Source of the DNA: NC2004 sp050874905
GTDB lineage: Bacteria > Bacillota > Clostridia > Lachnospirales > Lachnospiraceae
Reading direction: 5' to 3'
DNA length: 64,000 bases
NCBI GenBank assembly: GCA_050874905.1
Contig: JBNMLP010000002.1
Span: 1 to 64,000, forward strand
Notes under the pieces: model-generated
Database searches by the model: none
What the model was told of the DNA's origin: nothing
What the model saw: the letters and a program-made list of their open reading frames with translations, nothing else
In this document: positions 26,413 through 34,920 of the stretch, in pieces
How the letters are laid out: the number at the start of each line of letters is the position of its first letter
How positions within the stretch are numbered: the stretch's first letter is position 1
Position numbers and translations under genes: made by a program

Positions 26413-27054
26413 ATGATCGTAACCGCATTACTCCCGGGAAAGAATGGAAAAAAGAAAGTTTATGTAGATGAATGTTATCTTTTTTCCCTCTACCCAAAGG
26501 AATTAAAACAATATGAGATCAAGATAGATCAACCGATTTCCAAAGAATCGGTTGATTCTATTTATGAAGGATGTCTGTTACATAGAGGCAGGCTTCGTGC
26601 TATGAATCTGTTGATCAAAAAGGATTATACCAGAGCGCAGATCAAAGAGAAGCTGTTGCAGTCAGAATATACCGAACCTACGATCACCAATGTGATAGAG
26701 TACTTGGATCAATTTCATTATCTTGATGATGTCCGATATGCCACACAGTTTATTTCTTTTCAGAAGAGCAGCAAGAGTAGACGGCAGATCGAACAGCTTC
26801 TAAAAGGCAAAGGAGTATCCAAAGAGGATATTACGTCCGCTTATGAAGCCTGTGGAGAAGAGTACGATCTGGAAGAGGAGGAACAACAGCTTTTACATAA
26901 TTTAATTGCCAAAAAATGCAAACGATTGCATAAAGATACGATGACGTATGAGGATTGGGGAAAAGTGTACCAATTCCTTGCTGCGAAGGGTTTTTCCTCG
27001 GGCAGTATTCGAAATGCAGTCACTGGTTATCGGGAATCACATGATGATTTTTAA
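26413..27054 (+). CDS. recX: Regulatory protein RecX
   Basis: A 213-residue, helix-rich modulator of RecA filaments. Family features: repeated three-helix units with LIKKDYTRAQIKEKLLQ, VIEYLDQFHYLDDVRYATQFI and QIEQLLKGKGVSKEDI. The ATG at 26413 starts one base after the recA stop; translation is likely coupled because there is no separate RBS beyond the end of recA. Its 5' region contains a strong internal hairpin at 26527-26557. Confidence 0.92.
   Translation: MIVTALLPGKNGKKKVYVDECYLFSLYPKELKQYEIKIDQPISKESVDSIYEGCLLHRGRLRAMNLLIKKDYTRAQIKEKLLQSEYTEPTITNVIEYLDQFHYLDDVRYATQFISFQKSSKSRRQIEQLLKGKGVSKEDITSAYEACGEEYDLEEEEQQLLHNLIAKKCKRLHKDTMTYEDWGKVYQFLAAKGFSSGSIRNAVTGYRESHDDF
26527..26557 (+). 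other. Perfect 11-bp hairpin inside the recX coding sequence
   Basis: The arm atcaaccgatt (26528-26538) pairs with aatcggttgat (26546-26556) around a 7-base loop, with one more G-U pair outside. It is about 115 bases into recX and has no T run, so it is a structure rather than a terminator. Confidence 0.55.
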
Positions 27055-27116
27055 CAAACAGATACAAAATATTGTGTTCTTTTCAGTCATTATCACTACA
27101 TTTTTTGCTTAGAAAC

Positions 27117-27145
27117 TTGACATTAGTCAAAAATCAGTATAAAAT
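27117..27145 (+). promoter_or_regulatory. RNase Y promoter
   Basis: TTGACA (27117-27122), a 17-bp spacer, TAAAAT (27140-27145), in the 144-base gap between recX and rny. Confidence 0.72.
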
Positions 27146-27198
27146 TGTTATGTTGTACTTATATAAGTACAGTAAAAACTAAATAAGGAGGTGCTCCT

Positions 27199-28755
27199 GT
27201 GGGTATCGCTATAGCAATTGTTGTTACTGCTTTAATTTGCCTTGCGGTTGCCATTCCGGTTTCTTCTAAAGTTTCTGTATCAAAATACAAAACAGAAGAA
27301 GAACAAAAGATCGGCAGCGCTCAAGATAAGGCGCGAGAAATTATAGATGAAGCATTAAAGACAGCAGAAGCTAAGAAGCGTGAGGCAACTTTGGAAGCCA
27401 AAGAAGAGACCATTCGCGTAAAGAATGAGCTTGATAAGGAAACCAAAGAACGTCGCTCTGAGCTGCAGAGATTGGAAAAGCGTGTACTGGATCGTGAAGA
27501 GAATGTAGAACGTAAATCCGCAGCAATGGAGAAGAAGGAAGCAAGTCTTGCCCAGAAAGAAAGTGTAATGGACAAAAGACGTGCCGAATTGGATCAGCTT
27601 CAAGCAAAGAAGCTCCAGGAACTGGAAAGAATTTCAGGATTAACCTCTGAACAGGCAAAAGAGTTTTTGTTAAAAAGTGTAGAAGAAGACGTAAAACATG
27701 AAAAGGCTTTAATGGTGAAAGAGATGGACACCAGAGCAAAAGAAGAAGCCAACAAGAAAGCAAAGGAGTACATTGTCAGTGCAATCCAGAAATGTGCGGC
27801 AGATCACGTATCAGAAACAACCGTATCTTCCGTACAGCTTCCAAGTGATGAGATGAAAGGAAGGATCATTGGTCGTGAGGGACGTAATATCCGTACCCTA
27901 GAGACTATGACAGGTGTTGATCTCATTATTGATGATACTCCTGAGGCAGTTATTTTATCCAGTTTTGATCCGGTTCGCCGTGAGGTGGCAAGGATCGCAT
28001 TGGAGAAACTGATTGTCGATGGCCGTATTCATCCGGCAAGAATTGAAGAAACTGTGGAAAAGGCGCGGAAGGAAGTAGAAGTCCAGATGCGGGAAGAAGG
28101 CGAGTCTGCAACCTTAGAGGTTGGAGTACACGGTATTCATCCAGAGTTGATCCGATTGTTAGGAAAGATGAAATACAGAACCAGTTATGGTCAGAATGCG
28201 TTAAAGCATTCGATCGAGGTTGCGCATTTATGTGGTTTGTTAGCAGCTGAAATCGGTCTGGATGTCCGGACAGCTAAACGTGCTGGTTTATTACATGATA
28301 TTGGTAAATCCGTAGATCAGGAGATGGAAGGTTCCCATATCCAGATTGGTGTAGATCTTTGTAGAAAATATAAAGAAGCACCGATCATCATCAATGCAGT
28401 TGCCGCCCATCACGGTGATTGTGAACCAGAGTCTTTGATTGCATGTATTGTACAGGCTGCTGATGCAATTTCTGCAGCTCGTCCGGGTGCAAGAAGAGAA
28501 ACACTTGAAACATATACAACCAGATTGAAAGAGTTGGAAGATATTTCTAATTCCTTTGATGGGGTTGACAAAACTTTTGCTATTCAGGCAGGTCGTGAGA
28601 TTCGTGTAATGGTAGTTCCAGAGCAGGTGTCTGATGCAGATATGATTTTATTGGCCAGAGATATTTCCAAGCAGATTGAAAGTTCGCTGAATTATCCGGG
28701 TCAGATTAAAGTTAATGTAATTCGAGAGTCACGAGTAGTAGACTATGCGAAATAG
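27199..28755 (+). CDS. rny: Ribonuclease Y
   Basis: The membrane-anchored endoribonuclease that starts bulk mRNA decay in Firmicutes. 518 residues: an N-terminal membrane segment (residues 2-23), a long Lys/Glu-rich coiled coil (about 35-205), a KH domain with the GRIIGREGRNIRTLE loop near 225, and an HD domain with LLHDIGKSVD near 365 plus VAAHHGD. The start codon is GTG at 27199 with taaggaggtg upstream. It has its own promoter and terminator. recA-recX-rny synteny is typical. Confidence 0.97.
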   Translation: MGIAIAIVVTALICLAVAIPVSSKVSVSKYKTEEEQKIGSAQDKAREIIDEALKTAEAKKREATLEAKEETIRVKNELDKETKERRSELQRLEKRVLDREENVERKSAAMEKKEASLAQKESVMDKRRAELDQLQAKKLQELERISGLTSEQAKEFLLKSVEEDVKHEKALMVKEMDTRAKEEANKKAKEYIVSAIQKCAADHVSETTVSSVQLPSDEMKGRIIGREGRNIRTLETMTGVDLIIDDTPEAVILSSFDPVRREVARIALEKLIVDGRIHPARIEETVEKARKEVEVQMREEGESATLEVGVHGIHPELIRLLGKMKYRTSYGQNALKHSIEVAHLCGLLAAEIGLDVRTAKRAGLLHDIGKSVDQEMEGSHIQIGVDLCRKYKEAPIIINAVAAHHGDCEPESLIACIVQAADAISAARPGARRETLETYTTRLKELEDISNSFDGVDKTFAIQAGREIRVMVVPEQVSDADMILLARDISKQIESSLNYPGQIKVNVIRESRVVDYAK

Positions 28756-28767
28756 GAAATAAGAGTA

Positions 28768-28802
28768 AGACCTTTCACCAGATCGGTGAAAGGTCTTTTT
28801 TA
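28768..28802 (+). terminator. Terminator after rny
   Basis: A 13-bp stem (28768-28780 with 28784-28797, by core agacctttcacc and ggtgaaaggtct) around a short loop, followed by a T run. Confidence 0.88.
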
Positions 28803-28938
28803 TGGTGCGAAGCAGGTAGCATATTCTTCCCTTATTGTGCAAAATGAAAGATATGAATAGAAAAATTGCAAAAAAAGCGAGATAAAAGCGAAAATAAAGG
28901 GCAAAATGACCAAAAAAAGAATTACAAGCAAATAATTC

Positions 28939-28967
28939 TTGTATTTGTGTGTGTTCTATATTACAAT
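28939..28967 (+). promoter_or_regulatory. Promoter of the aminotransferase-nudix genes
   Basis: TTGTAT (28939-28944), a 17-bp spacer, TACAAT (28962-28967). A small inverted repeat aagaatt / aattctt overlaps the -35. Confidence 0.6.
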
Positions 28968-29017
28968 AGCATATGTGATTTTTTGAAACAATAAGTAAAT
29001 TTAAGGTGGTGCATGTT

Positions 29018-30217
29018 ATGTCATTAACATTATCAAAGAAAGCGCAGGCAGTAAAACCTTCGTCTACGCTGGCAATTACAGCAAAAGCAAAAGAATTAAA
29101 AGCGCAGGGAATTGATGTGGTAGGATTCGGTGCCGGAGAACCTGATTTTAATACTCCGGACAACATTTGTGATGCAGCGATCAAAGCTATTCATGAAGGC
29201 CATACCAAATATACTCCGGCTTCCGGTACAAATTCCTTGAAGGAAGCTGTAAAGAAAAAATTTAAAACATTTAATGGATTGGATTATGATATCAATCAGA
29301 TCGTGATCAGTAATGGTGGAAAACATTCTTTGACTAATGTTTTTATGGCAATTTTAAATCCGGGAGATGAAGTAATGATCCCGGCTCCTTACTGGTTGAG
29401 TTATCCGGAGATGGTAAAGCTGGCGGATGGTGTTCCGGTTACGGTTCATACCAAAAAAGAGAACGGATACAAGGCAACAGTAGATGATCTTGCAGCATGT
29501 TTTACGGAGAATACCAAAGCAATTGTGATCAATACACCATGCAATCCTACCGGTATGTTATATAGCAAAGAAGAGCTGCAGGCAATTGCTGATTTTGTAG
29601 TGGAAAAGGATATTTATATTATCTCCGATGAAATGTATGAGAATCTTGTTTATGGTGATGCCAAGCATGTGAGCATTGCATCCTTAAATGACGAGATCTA
29701 TAAGAGAACGATCACGGTAAGCGGCGTGGCAAAAAGCTATGCCATGACAGGATGGAGAATTGGTTATGTGGGAGCAAGTGCAGAGATCGCTAAGTTGATG
29801 TCTTCTGTACAGAGTCATTCAACTTCCAATCCAAATTCCATTGCGCAAAAGGCGACAGAGGAAGCATTACTTGGACCACAGGATACAGTGGAAATCATGC
29901 GCAAAGAGTTTGATGCACGAAGAAAATATATGTTTAGCAGAGTGAGCACAATGCCGCACGTATCCTGCTTAGAGCCACAGGGAGCGTTTTATGTATTTGT
30001 AGATGCTACCGAGGCTTGCAAAATGTCTTATAAAGGACAGAAAGTAGAAACGGCAGCCAAACTTGCCAAGATTTTGATCGAGGATTATAACACGGCAGTG
30101 ATCCCATGTGAGGATTTTGCAGCGGATGGACATTTCCGTTTATCTTATGCAATTTCTATGGAACAGATTGAAAAAGGTTTAGACCGTATTGAATCGTTTT
30201 TAAATGTATTGGAGTAG
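29018..30217 (+). CDS. Class I pyridoxal-phosphate aminotransferase (aspartate aminotransferase type)
   Basis: A 399-residue PLP enzyme of fold type I. N-terminal substrate loop FGAGEPDFNTP, NPCNPTGM region around residue 170, YxxL after SDEMYENLVYG, the PLP Lys in SGVAKSYAMTGWRIGY near 235, and the C-terminal FRLSYA with the carboxylate-binding Arg. This set fits the 1-gamma aspartate aminotransferases, moving amino groups between aspartate and 2-oxoglutarate; prephenate or other specificity is possible. I chose the ATG at 29018, with aaggtgg eight bases upstream, over a GTG at 29006. The nudix gene's RBS overlaps its stop. Confidence 0.92.
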   Translation: MSLTLSKKAQAVKPSSTLAITAKAKELKAQGIDVVGFGAGEPDFNTPDNICDAAIKAIHEGHTKYTPASGTNSLKEAVKKKFKTFNGLDYDINQIVISNGGKHSLTNVFMAILNPGDEVMIPAPYWLSYPEMVKLADGVPVTVHTKKENGYKATVDDLAACFTENTKAIVINTPCNPTGMLYSKEELQAIADFVVEKDIYIISDEMYENLVYGDAKHVSIASLNDEIYKRTITVSGVAKSYAMTGWRIGYVGASAEIAKLMSSVQSHSTSNPNSIAQKATEEALLGPQDTVEIMRKEFDARRKYMFSRVSTMPHVSCLEPQGAFYVFVDATEACKMSYKGQKVETAAKLAKILIEDYNTAVIPCEDFAADGHFRLSYAISMEQIEKGLDRIESFLNVLE

Positions 30218-30221
30218 TCAT

Positions 30222-30794
30222 ATGGAACATAAGACTTCGTTACAGTATGAAAAACGAGGAGAGGAGCTTGCTTTTCAGGGAGCTGCTATTCAGGTTTACA
30301 AGGATTTCATCACTTTGCCGAACGGCAGGGAGGTAACTTGGGATCTGGTCAAGCATCCTGGCGGGGCAGGGGTTCTTCCGATTGATGAGGAACACAATGT
30401 ATTGCTGGTCAGACAATATCGTAATGCGGTGGGAGACATGGTACTGGAGATCCCTGCCGGGAAGCGGGAAGGTCAGGAACCATTTCTTCAGTGTGCTGCC
30501 CGTGAACTGGAAGAAGAAACCGGATATCGTTCAGATCACATTGTGCATCTGAGCAACAGTATCCCGGCAATCGGATACAGCAATGAAATATTGGGACTGT
30601 TTTATGCAGACCATTTGGAAAAGACCAATCAGCATCTTGATGAGGATGAATTTATTAATGTTGTGCGCTTGCCATTTGAACAAGTACTTCAGATGGTCTG
30701 CGACGGTAAGATCATAGATTCCAAAACAGTTACGGCTGTTTTACTATATCAACAGGTTCTACTTCATTCGAAAACGTCATATATTAAACCGTAG
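30222..30794 (+). CDS. NUDIX hydrolase, ADP-ribose pyrophosphatase type
   Basis: A 190-residue enzyme with the Nudix box GKREGQ then ARELEEETGY (residues about 84-108). The preceding LVRQYRNAVGDMVLEIPAG block is typical of ADP-ribose pyrophosphatases, which split ADP-ribose into AMP and ribose 5-phosphate. The ATG at 30222 follows ggag, which also holds the stop of the aminotransferase. In Bacillus and many Clostridia this gene precedes spoIIM and xerD, exactly as here. Confidence 0.92.
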   Translation: MEHKTSLQYEKRGEELAFQGAAIQVYKDFITLPNGREVTWDLVKHPGGAGVLPIDEEHNVLLVRQYRNAVGDMVLEIPAGKREGQEPFLQCAARELEEETGYRSDHIVHLSNSIPAIGYSNEILGLFYADHLEKTNQHLDEDEFINVVRLPFEQVLQMVCDGKIIDSKTVTAVLLYQQVLLHSKTSYIKP

Positions 30795-30842
30795 AAAAAG
30801 CTTGTCGGAGAAAACCGCAAGAATTCTTGGGAGGCGTGGAAG

Positions 30843-31379
30843 ATGAGGCAGGAAGTATTAACGAGACATTTTTCATTTGATATGCTGGCACTTGTGGTTG
30901 GTAATTTATTTGGTACATTGTTTTCCAATCTTGCATTAAAAAATTATGTATTTAATCATGTGGAACAGTTAAGTATTCGGGAGCAGTTGCTTAATGGAGA
31001 AAATTGTTCATCCTTGGAATTATGGATTTATGTATTTGGAAGAAGAAGTATATTGTTGCTTCTTCTTCTTGTTATTTTAGCTTTTTTTTCGACAGAATGT
31101 TGCAAAATTCTGCTTTGCTTTTTGTTAGGGGCATGCCTGGGGCTGACTTTTTGTGTAGAACTTCTTGCAGATGGGATCAGTGGAGTGCTCTTTTATATTC
31201 TGGCACTTTTCCCGCAGTGGCTGTTTTATATTCTCTCTTTAGTTTCCTTCCTCTATTTTCGTGACCAGGGCAAACGCTTTCTTTCCTTACTGGGGATGGG
31301 GTCTCTGTTTTTTGTGGGAGTTTTTTGTGAAAGTTATATCCAGAATGCTGTGTTTCAATTAGTAAAACGCTTTTTATGA
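30843..31379 (+). CDS. spoIIM: Stage II sporulation protein M
   Basis: A 178-residue membrane protein with about five hydrophobic segments. Family identity is weakly visible by sequence (an N-terminal polar stretch, then membrane segments with GACLGL and PQWLFYILS), but position decides: it lies between the ADP-ribose pyrophosphatase and the xerD-type gene, the conserved place of spoIIM. SpoIIM is part of the SpoIIDMP complex that drives engulfment of the forespore by peptidoglycan remodelling. Start ATG after gggaggcgtgg. A terminator follows. Confidence 0.75.
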   Translation: MRQEVLTRHFSFDMLALVVGNLFGTLFSNLALKNYVFNHVEQLSIREQLLNGENCSSLELWIYVFGRRSILLLLLLVILAFFSTECCKILLCFLLGACLGLTFCVELLADGISGVLFYILALFPQWLFYILSLVSFLYFRDQGKRFLSLLGMGSLFFVGVFCESYIQNAVFQLVKRFL

Positions 31380-31391
31380 GAAAATTTTTAT

Positions 31392-31420
31392 TTGCATTTA
31401 CTGCGGTTTGTCTATATAAT
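31392..31420 (+). promoter_or_regulatory. Strong promoter upstream of the xerD-like gene
   Basis: TTGCAT (31392-31397), a 17-bp spacer and a perfect TATAAT (31415-31420). Transcription would start near 31427, about ten bases before a terminator hairpin. Confidence 0.65.
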
Positions 31421-31436
31421 AAAGATTGCAAAAAAT

Positions 31437-31464
31437 CATGTGAACTTTTGTCACATGTTTTTTT
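31437..31464 (+). terminator. Terminator between spoIIM and the xerD-like gene
   Basis: The arm catgtga (31437-31443) pairs with tcacatg (31451-31457), then seven T. It ends the nudix-spoIIM transcript, or acts as an attenuator of the promoter just before it. Confidence 0.7.
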
Positions 31465-31527
31465 GTGTGTATACCAAACAGAAATTATGATTTCTGTACT
31501 GTCAGGAGTTTTGATGAGGAAAATACC

Positions 31528-32286
31528 ATGGAGCAGTATGTCAAACGCTTTGTTGTATATTTGCAACAGGAAAAGCATGCAAGTGTGAATACGATTTCTT
31601 CTTATCAGCGTGATCTTTTAAAGCTATGTGGATATTTGGAACAGCATGGCATAAAGGAGTGGAAGCTGGTAACAGAGACAAATTTGAATCCCTATATATT
31701 AACTTTGGAAGCAGCCGCCTTTTCTACTGCGACAATCTCAAGATCAATCGCAGTCATGAAAACATTTTATCTTTATCTGATGCGGGCTCATATGGTACAG
31801 GAGGATGTAGCATATCGCTTAAAATCACCTAAAGTAGAACATAAAAAGCCGGTTGAATTGACGCAGGAAGATATGCAGCAGCTGCTTGCTGCGATTGAAA
31901 AGGATAATGCAAGAGGAATGCGGGATTATGCTATGCTGCTACTGCTTTATGCAACCGGTATCCGTGTCAGTGAGCTGGTTCGGCTGACAGTGGAGGATGT
32001 CTGTTTAGAGCATACCTATCTGCTGATAGATAATGGAAAAAAGCAGCGCGTTGTACCATTTGATGAAAAAACTAAAATGGTGCTGTCAGAGTATTTGCAG
32101 GAGGCACGCATAAAGCTGCAAAAGGAAATGGAACAGACATTATTTTTAAATGCACAGGGACATGCAATGACGCGACAGGGGTTTTGGAAGATTTTAAAGG
32201 GCTATGCGAAAAAAGCTTCCATATCCAAAGAAATTACCCCTTATACGATACGCTATTCCTGTGAAACACATAAAAACAAATTATAA
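31528..32286 (+). CDS. XerD-like tyrosine recombinase lacking its catalytic C-terminus
   Basis: 252 residues, about 45 shorter than normal XerD (about 295). The core-binding domain (1-100) is intact. In the catalytic domain the first Arg (R146 in GIRVSEL) and the Lys region (NGKKQRV, 169-174) are present, but the HxxR box reads PYTIRYS, so His is replaced by Tyr239. The protein stops six residues after that region, losing the LGHS box and the Tyr nucleophile. No remnant of the lost part is found in any frame before the next gene at 32307, so this is a deletion, not a frameshift. The gene keeps the conserved xerD position after spoIIM. It cannot cut DNA as it stands; it may be a decaying gene or a DNA-binding remnant. 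ATG at 31528 follows gatgagg. Confidence 0.85.
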   Translation: MEQYVKRFVVYLQQEKHASVNTISSYQRDLLKLCGYLEQHGIKEWKLVTETNLNPYILTLEAAAFSTATISRSIAVMKTFYLYLMRAHMVQEDVAYRLKSPKVEHKKPVELTQEDMQQLLAAIEKDNARGMRDYAMLLLLYATGIRVSELVRLTVEDVCLEHTYLLIDNGKKQRVVPFDEKTKMVLSEYLQEARIKLQKEMEQTLFLNAQGHAMTRQGFWKILKGYAKKASISKEITPYTIRYSCETHKNKL

Positions 32287-32306
32287 GGGAAAGATAGGAG
32301 AAGAGA

Positions 32307-33164
32307 ATGGATCAGTACAATTGTTATACCCCGAAAGAAGTACATGAGAATATGGTAAATGCTGCAGTAACAAAGGTAAATTATTCTGTATTGCAATTAA
32401 TAATCCTTGGGATTATGGCGGGAAGTTGTATCGCACTTGGTGCGGAAGCAAGTAATACAGCCATGCATGCGATCACCAATGTCGGTGTGGCAAGATTGGT
32501 CGCAGGTTGTGTATTCCCGGTTGGTCTGATCGCAATGGTTCTGGCAGGTGGAGAGCTTTTTACAGGAAACTGTCTGATGATTGGATCAGTCGTAAATGGA
32601 AAAATCAAATTAAGCGGAATGCTTCGTAACTGGGGGATCGTTTACATTTTCAATATGGTCGGCGGTGTAATGATCGCAGCGATCGTCAGCCAGACCGGAC
32701 AATGGAATTTTACGGACGGAATGCTTGGGGCAATGACATTAAAGGTTGCAGTTGGAAAAGTTACAATGTCACACTGGACAGCTTTTTGTTCCGGCATTAT
32801 GTGTAATGTATTTGTTTGTCTTGCAGTACTGATGGCAAGTGCAGCAAAGGCTGTAGTAGGTAAGATCTTAGCTATCTTTTTCCCAATCTGTGCCTTTGTT
32901 ATTTCCGGTTTTGAGCACTGTGTTGCCAATATGTATTATATTCCTGCCGGCATTATGGCATCAAAGAATCCGGAATATGTGCAAAAAGCACAGGAAATAT
33001 ATGGATTAAGTCTGGATCAGATCCATCAGCTTTCTGTAGGAAGCTTTCTGTACAACAATCTATTGTTTGTTACAATTGGTAATATTATCGGTGGTGGTGT
33101 CATTATCGGTCTGATGTATTATGCAGCGTTTGTACATCCCCAGAAGAAAGAGCAGAAACAGTAG
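32307..33164 (+). CDS. Formate/nitrite transporter family protein (FocA-like)
   Basis: A 285-residue channel protein with six to seven hydrophobic segments. Family signatures include the N-terminal AGSCIALGAEAS, VLAGGELFTGNCLM (the omega-loop region), the CSGIMCNVFVCLAVLM segment and ISGFEHCVANMYYIP with the conserved His. Such pentamers carry formate, nitrite or hydrosulfide. Formate is the likely substrate in this fermenter, which also has formate-THF ligase; that is inference. RBS aggagaagag. It follows directly on the truncated recombinase gene. Confidence 0.92.
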   Translation: MDQYNCYTPKEVHENMVNAAVTKVNYSVLQLIILGIMAGSCIALGAEASNTAMHAITNVGVARLVAGCVFPVGLIAMVLAGGELFTGNCLMIGSVVNGKIKLSGMLRNWGIVYIFNMVGGVMIAAIVSQTGQWNFTDGMLGAMTLKVAVGKVTMSHWTAFCSGIMCNVFVCLAVLMASAAKAVVGKILAIFFPICAFVISGFEHCVANMYYIPAGIMASKNPEYVQKAQEIYGLSLDQIHQLSVGSFLYNNLLFVTIGNIIGGGVIIGLMYYAAFVHPQKKEQKQ

Positions 33165-33193
33165 TTGACTTTACTGCTTTAAAGTGATACACT
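33165..33193 (+). promoter_or_regulatory. DAHP synthase promoter
   Basis: TTGACT (33165-33170), a 17-bp spacer, TACACT (33188-33193). It begins right at the stop of the transporter gene. Confidence 0.65.
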
Positions 33194-33232
33194 AACACAT
33201 GATTTAGTTAGTTAAAGGAAGGATGTTGAAAA

Positions 33233-34261
33233 ATGAGTTTACACATTGAGAAAAAAGTTCCAAGTGCAGAGGAGATCAAAGCACAGTTTCCAATGAGTGA
33301 GGAATTAATTGAAGTGAAGAAAAAACGCGATGCGCAGATTAAGGATGTATTTACCGGAGCATCAGATAAGTTTCTGGTGATCATCGGACCATGTTCTGCA
33401 GACAATGAGGAAGCAGTCTGTGATTATGTTCAGAGATTGGCGCGTGTTAATGAACAGACGAAGGATAAGATTCTGCTCATCCCTCGTATTTATACAAACA
33501 AACCGCGTACGACCGGAGAAGGATACAAAGGAATCCTTCATCAGCCGGATCCGGAGAAAAAGCCGGACATGGTACATGGTCTGATCGCGATCCGGAAGAT
33601 GTTTATCCGCTCCTTAAAAGAAACATCATTAAGTGCAGCAGATGAGATGCTATATCCTGGAAACTGGGGGTACATGGAGGATCTGCTTTCCTATGTAGCA
33701 GTGGGAGCACGTTCTGTTGAGAATCAGCAGCACCGCTTGATCGCCAGTGGTATGGATGTTCCGGTTGGAATGAAGAACCCGACCAGTGGAGATTTAACTG
33801 TCATGATCAATTCCGTGATCGCAGCACAGGGACATCATACTTTTTTATATCACACCAATCAGGTAAAATCCGATGGTAATCCACTGGCACATACGATCTT
33901 ACGTGGTGCAGTAAACAAACATGGACAGAATATTCCAAACTATCATTATGAGGATTTCCGCCTTTTATTAGATCTTTATGACAAACATCAGCTGTTAAAT
34001 CCTGCCTGTATTGTGGATGCAAACCATTCCAACTCCGGAAAACAGTGGGATCAGCAGCCACGTATTGTAAAAGAAGTGCTGCATAGCAGAAATCTTTCCG
34101 AGGACATTAAGAAACTGGTAAAGGGTGTTATGATCGAAAGCTACATTGAGGACGGCAACCAGAAGATTGGTGATGGCTGTTATGGTAAATCCATTACAGA
34201 TCCATGTCTTGGATGGGAGAAAACCGAGAAATTATTATACGAAATTGCAGATCGTTTATAA
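33233..34261 (+). CDS. 3-deoxy-7-phosphoheptulonate synthase (DAHP synthase, AroFGH type)
   Basis: The first enzyme of the shikimate pathway; condenses PEP and erythrose 4-phosphate. 342 residues, with LVIIGPCSADNEEAV, YTNKPRTTGEGYKG, the substrate segment GARSVENQQHR, VGMKNPTSGD, and DANHSNSGKQ near the C-terminus (metal and substrate ligands). This is the type I alpha subclass known from AroF/G/H of enterics, which are feedback-inhibited by an aromatic amino acid; which one is not visible here. Own promoter and terminator. The pathway partner aroA is at 16769. Confidence 0.95.
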   Translation: MSLHIEKKVPSAEEIKAQFPMSEELIEVKKKRDAQIKDVFTGASDKFLVIIGPCSADNEEAVCDYVQRLARVNEQTKDKILLIPRIYTNKPRTTGEGYKGILHQPDPEKKPDMVHGLIAIRKMFIRSLKETSLSAADEMLYPGNWGYMEDLLSYVAVGARSVENQQHRLIASGMDVPVGMKNPTSGDLTVMINSVIAAQGHHTFLYHTNQVKSDGNPLAHTILRGAVNKHGQNIPNYHYEDFRLLLDLYDKHQLLNPACIVDANHSNSGKQWDQQPRIVKEVLHSRNLSEDIKKLVKGVMIESYIEDGNQKIGDGCYGKSITDPCLGWEKTEKLLYEIADRL

Positions 34262-34271
34262 GAAATGCAGG

Positions 34272-34305
34272 AGACCGGGACATAAAAGTGTTCCGGTCTT
34301 TTTTC
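34272..34305 (+). terminator. Terminator after DAHP synthase
   Basis: An 11-bp stem (34272-34282 with 34289-34299, one G-U) around a 6-base loop and then a T run. Confidence 0.88.
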
Positions 34306-34333
34306 TTAACTATGTCAGTTTTTTTGAAATGTT

Positions 34334-34362
34334 TTGAAATAATATGTCAAAAATGGTATACT
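34334..34362 (+). promoter_or_regulatory. Promoter of the VanZ-signal peptidase pair
   Basis: TTGAAA (34334-34339), a 17-bp spacer, TATACT (34357-34362), 33 bases before the VanZ start. Confidence 0.7.
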
Positions 34363-34395
34363 ACTCTTTAGTTTTTAAGAATAGAGGTTTGTTGC

Positions 34396-34920
34396 ATGAA
34401 AAAAACAGACTGGTCACAGGCTTTAAGCAAAGATCGCAGAAAAACAGTGATGATCACATTCCTTCCTGCCGTGATCGTGATGGGAGCCATTTTTTATTTT
34501 TCTGCACAGTGTGGAGATGATTCTGCTACAGAAAGTTCCCGGATCGTAGATATACTTATTTTTATTATCGATCATATTTCGGGCAGATCACTTTCAGCAG
34601 CGGATACAACATCACTGGCAGAAATGTTATCTTATCCGGTGAGAAAATGTGCGCACATGACAGAATTTGGCGTGCTTGCATTATGTTTTTTTATGGGAAT
34701 CTATAATCTGGTGAAATGGTATCCGTATATTCCGGCATTTCTCTGTACTTTTGTTTATGCGATGTCAGATGAATTTCATCAGAACTTTGTACCGGGACGT
34801 CATGCCAGCCTGATCGATGTATCTATTGATTGTACGGGGGCGTTGATCGCACTTTGCCTGCTGCATATTATTTTGAAAATAAGGAGAAAACAAAATGGAA
34901 GAAAACGAAATGAAAAATGA
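34396..34920 (+). CDS. VanZ-like membrane protein
   Basis: A 174-residue protein with about four hydrophobic segments. The VanZ-family hallmarks are KCAHMTEFGVLAL (helix 2) and the loop SDEFHQNFVPGRHASLIDVSID before the last helix. VanZ itself gives low-level teicoplanin resistance, but most VanZ-like proteins have unknown roles in the envelope. The last 26 bases overlap the signal peptidase gene, so the two are co-translated. No other vancomycin-resistance genes are near; resistance should not be inferred. Confidence 0.88.
   Translation: MKKTDWSQALSKDRRKTVMITFLPAVIVMGAIFYFSAQCGDDSATESSRIVDILIFIIDHISGRSLSAADTTSLAEMLSYPVRKCAHMTEFGVLALCFFMGIYNLVKWYPYIPAFLCTFVYAMSDEFHQNFVPGRHASLIDVSIDCTGALIALCLLHIILKIRRKQNGRKRNEK

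Noticed and set aside
31528..32306. Sequencing frameshift as the cause of the short XerD-like protein
   Set aside because: No frame between 32260 and 32307 encodes the missing LGHS or Tyr region, so an indel alone cannot explain it.
34396..34920. Glycopeptide resistance determinant
   Set aside because: The VanZ-like protein has no vanA/vanH/vanX neighbours; VanZ-like proteins are common in Firmicutes without resistance.
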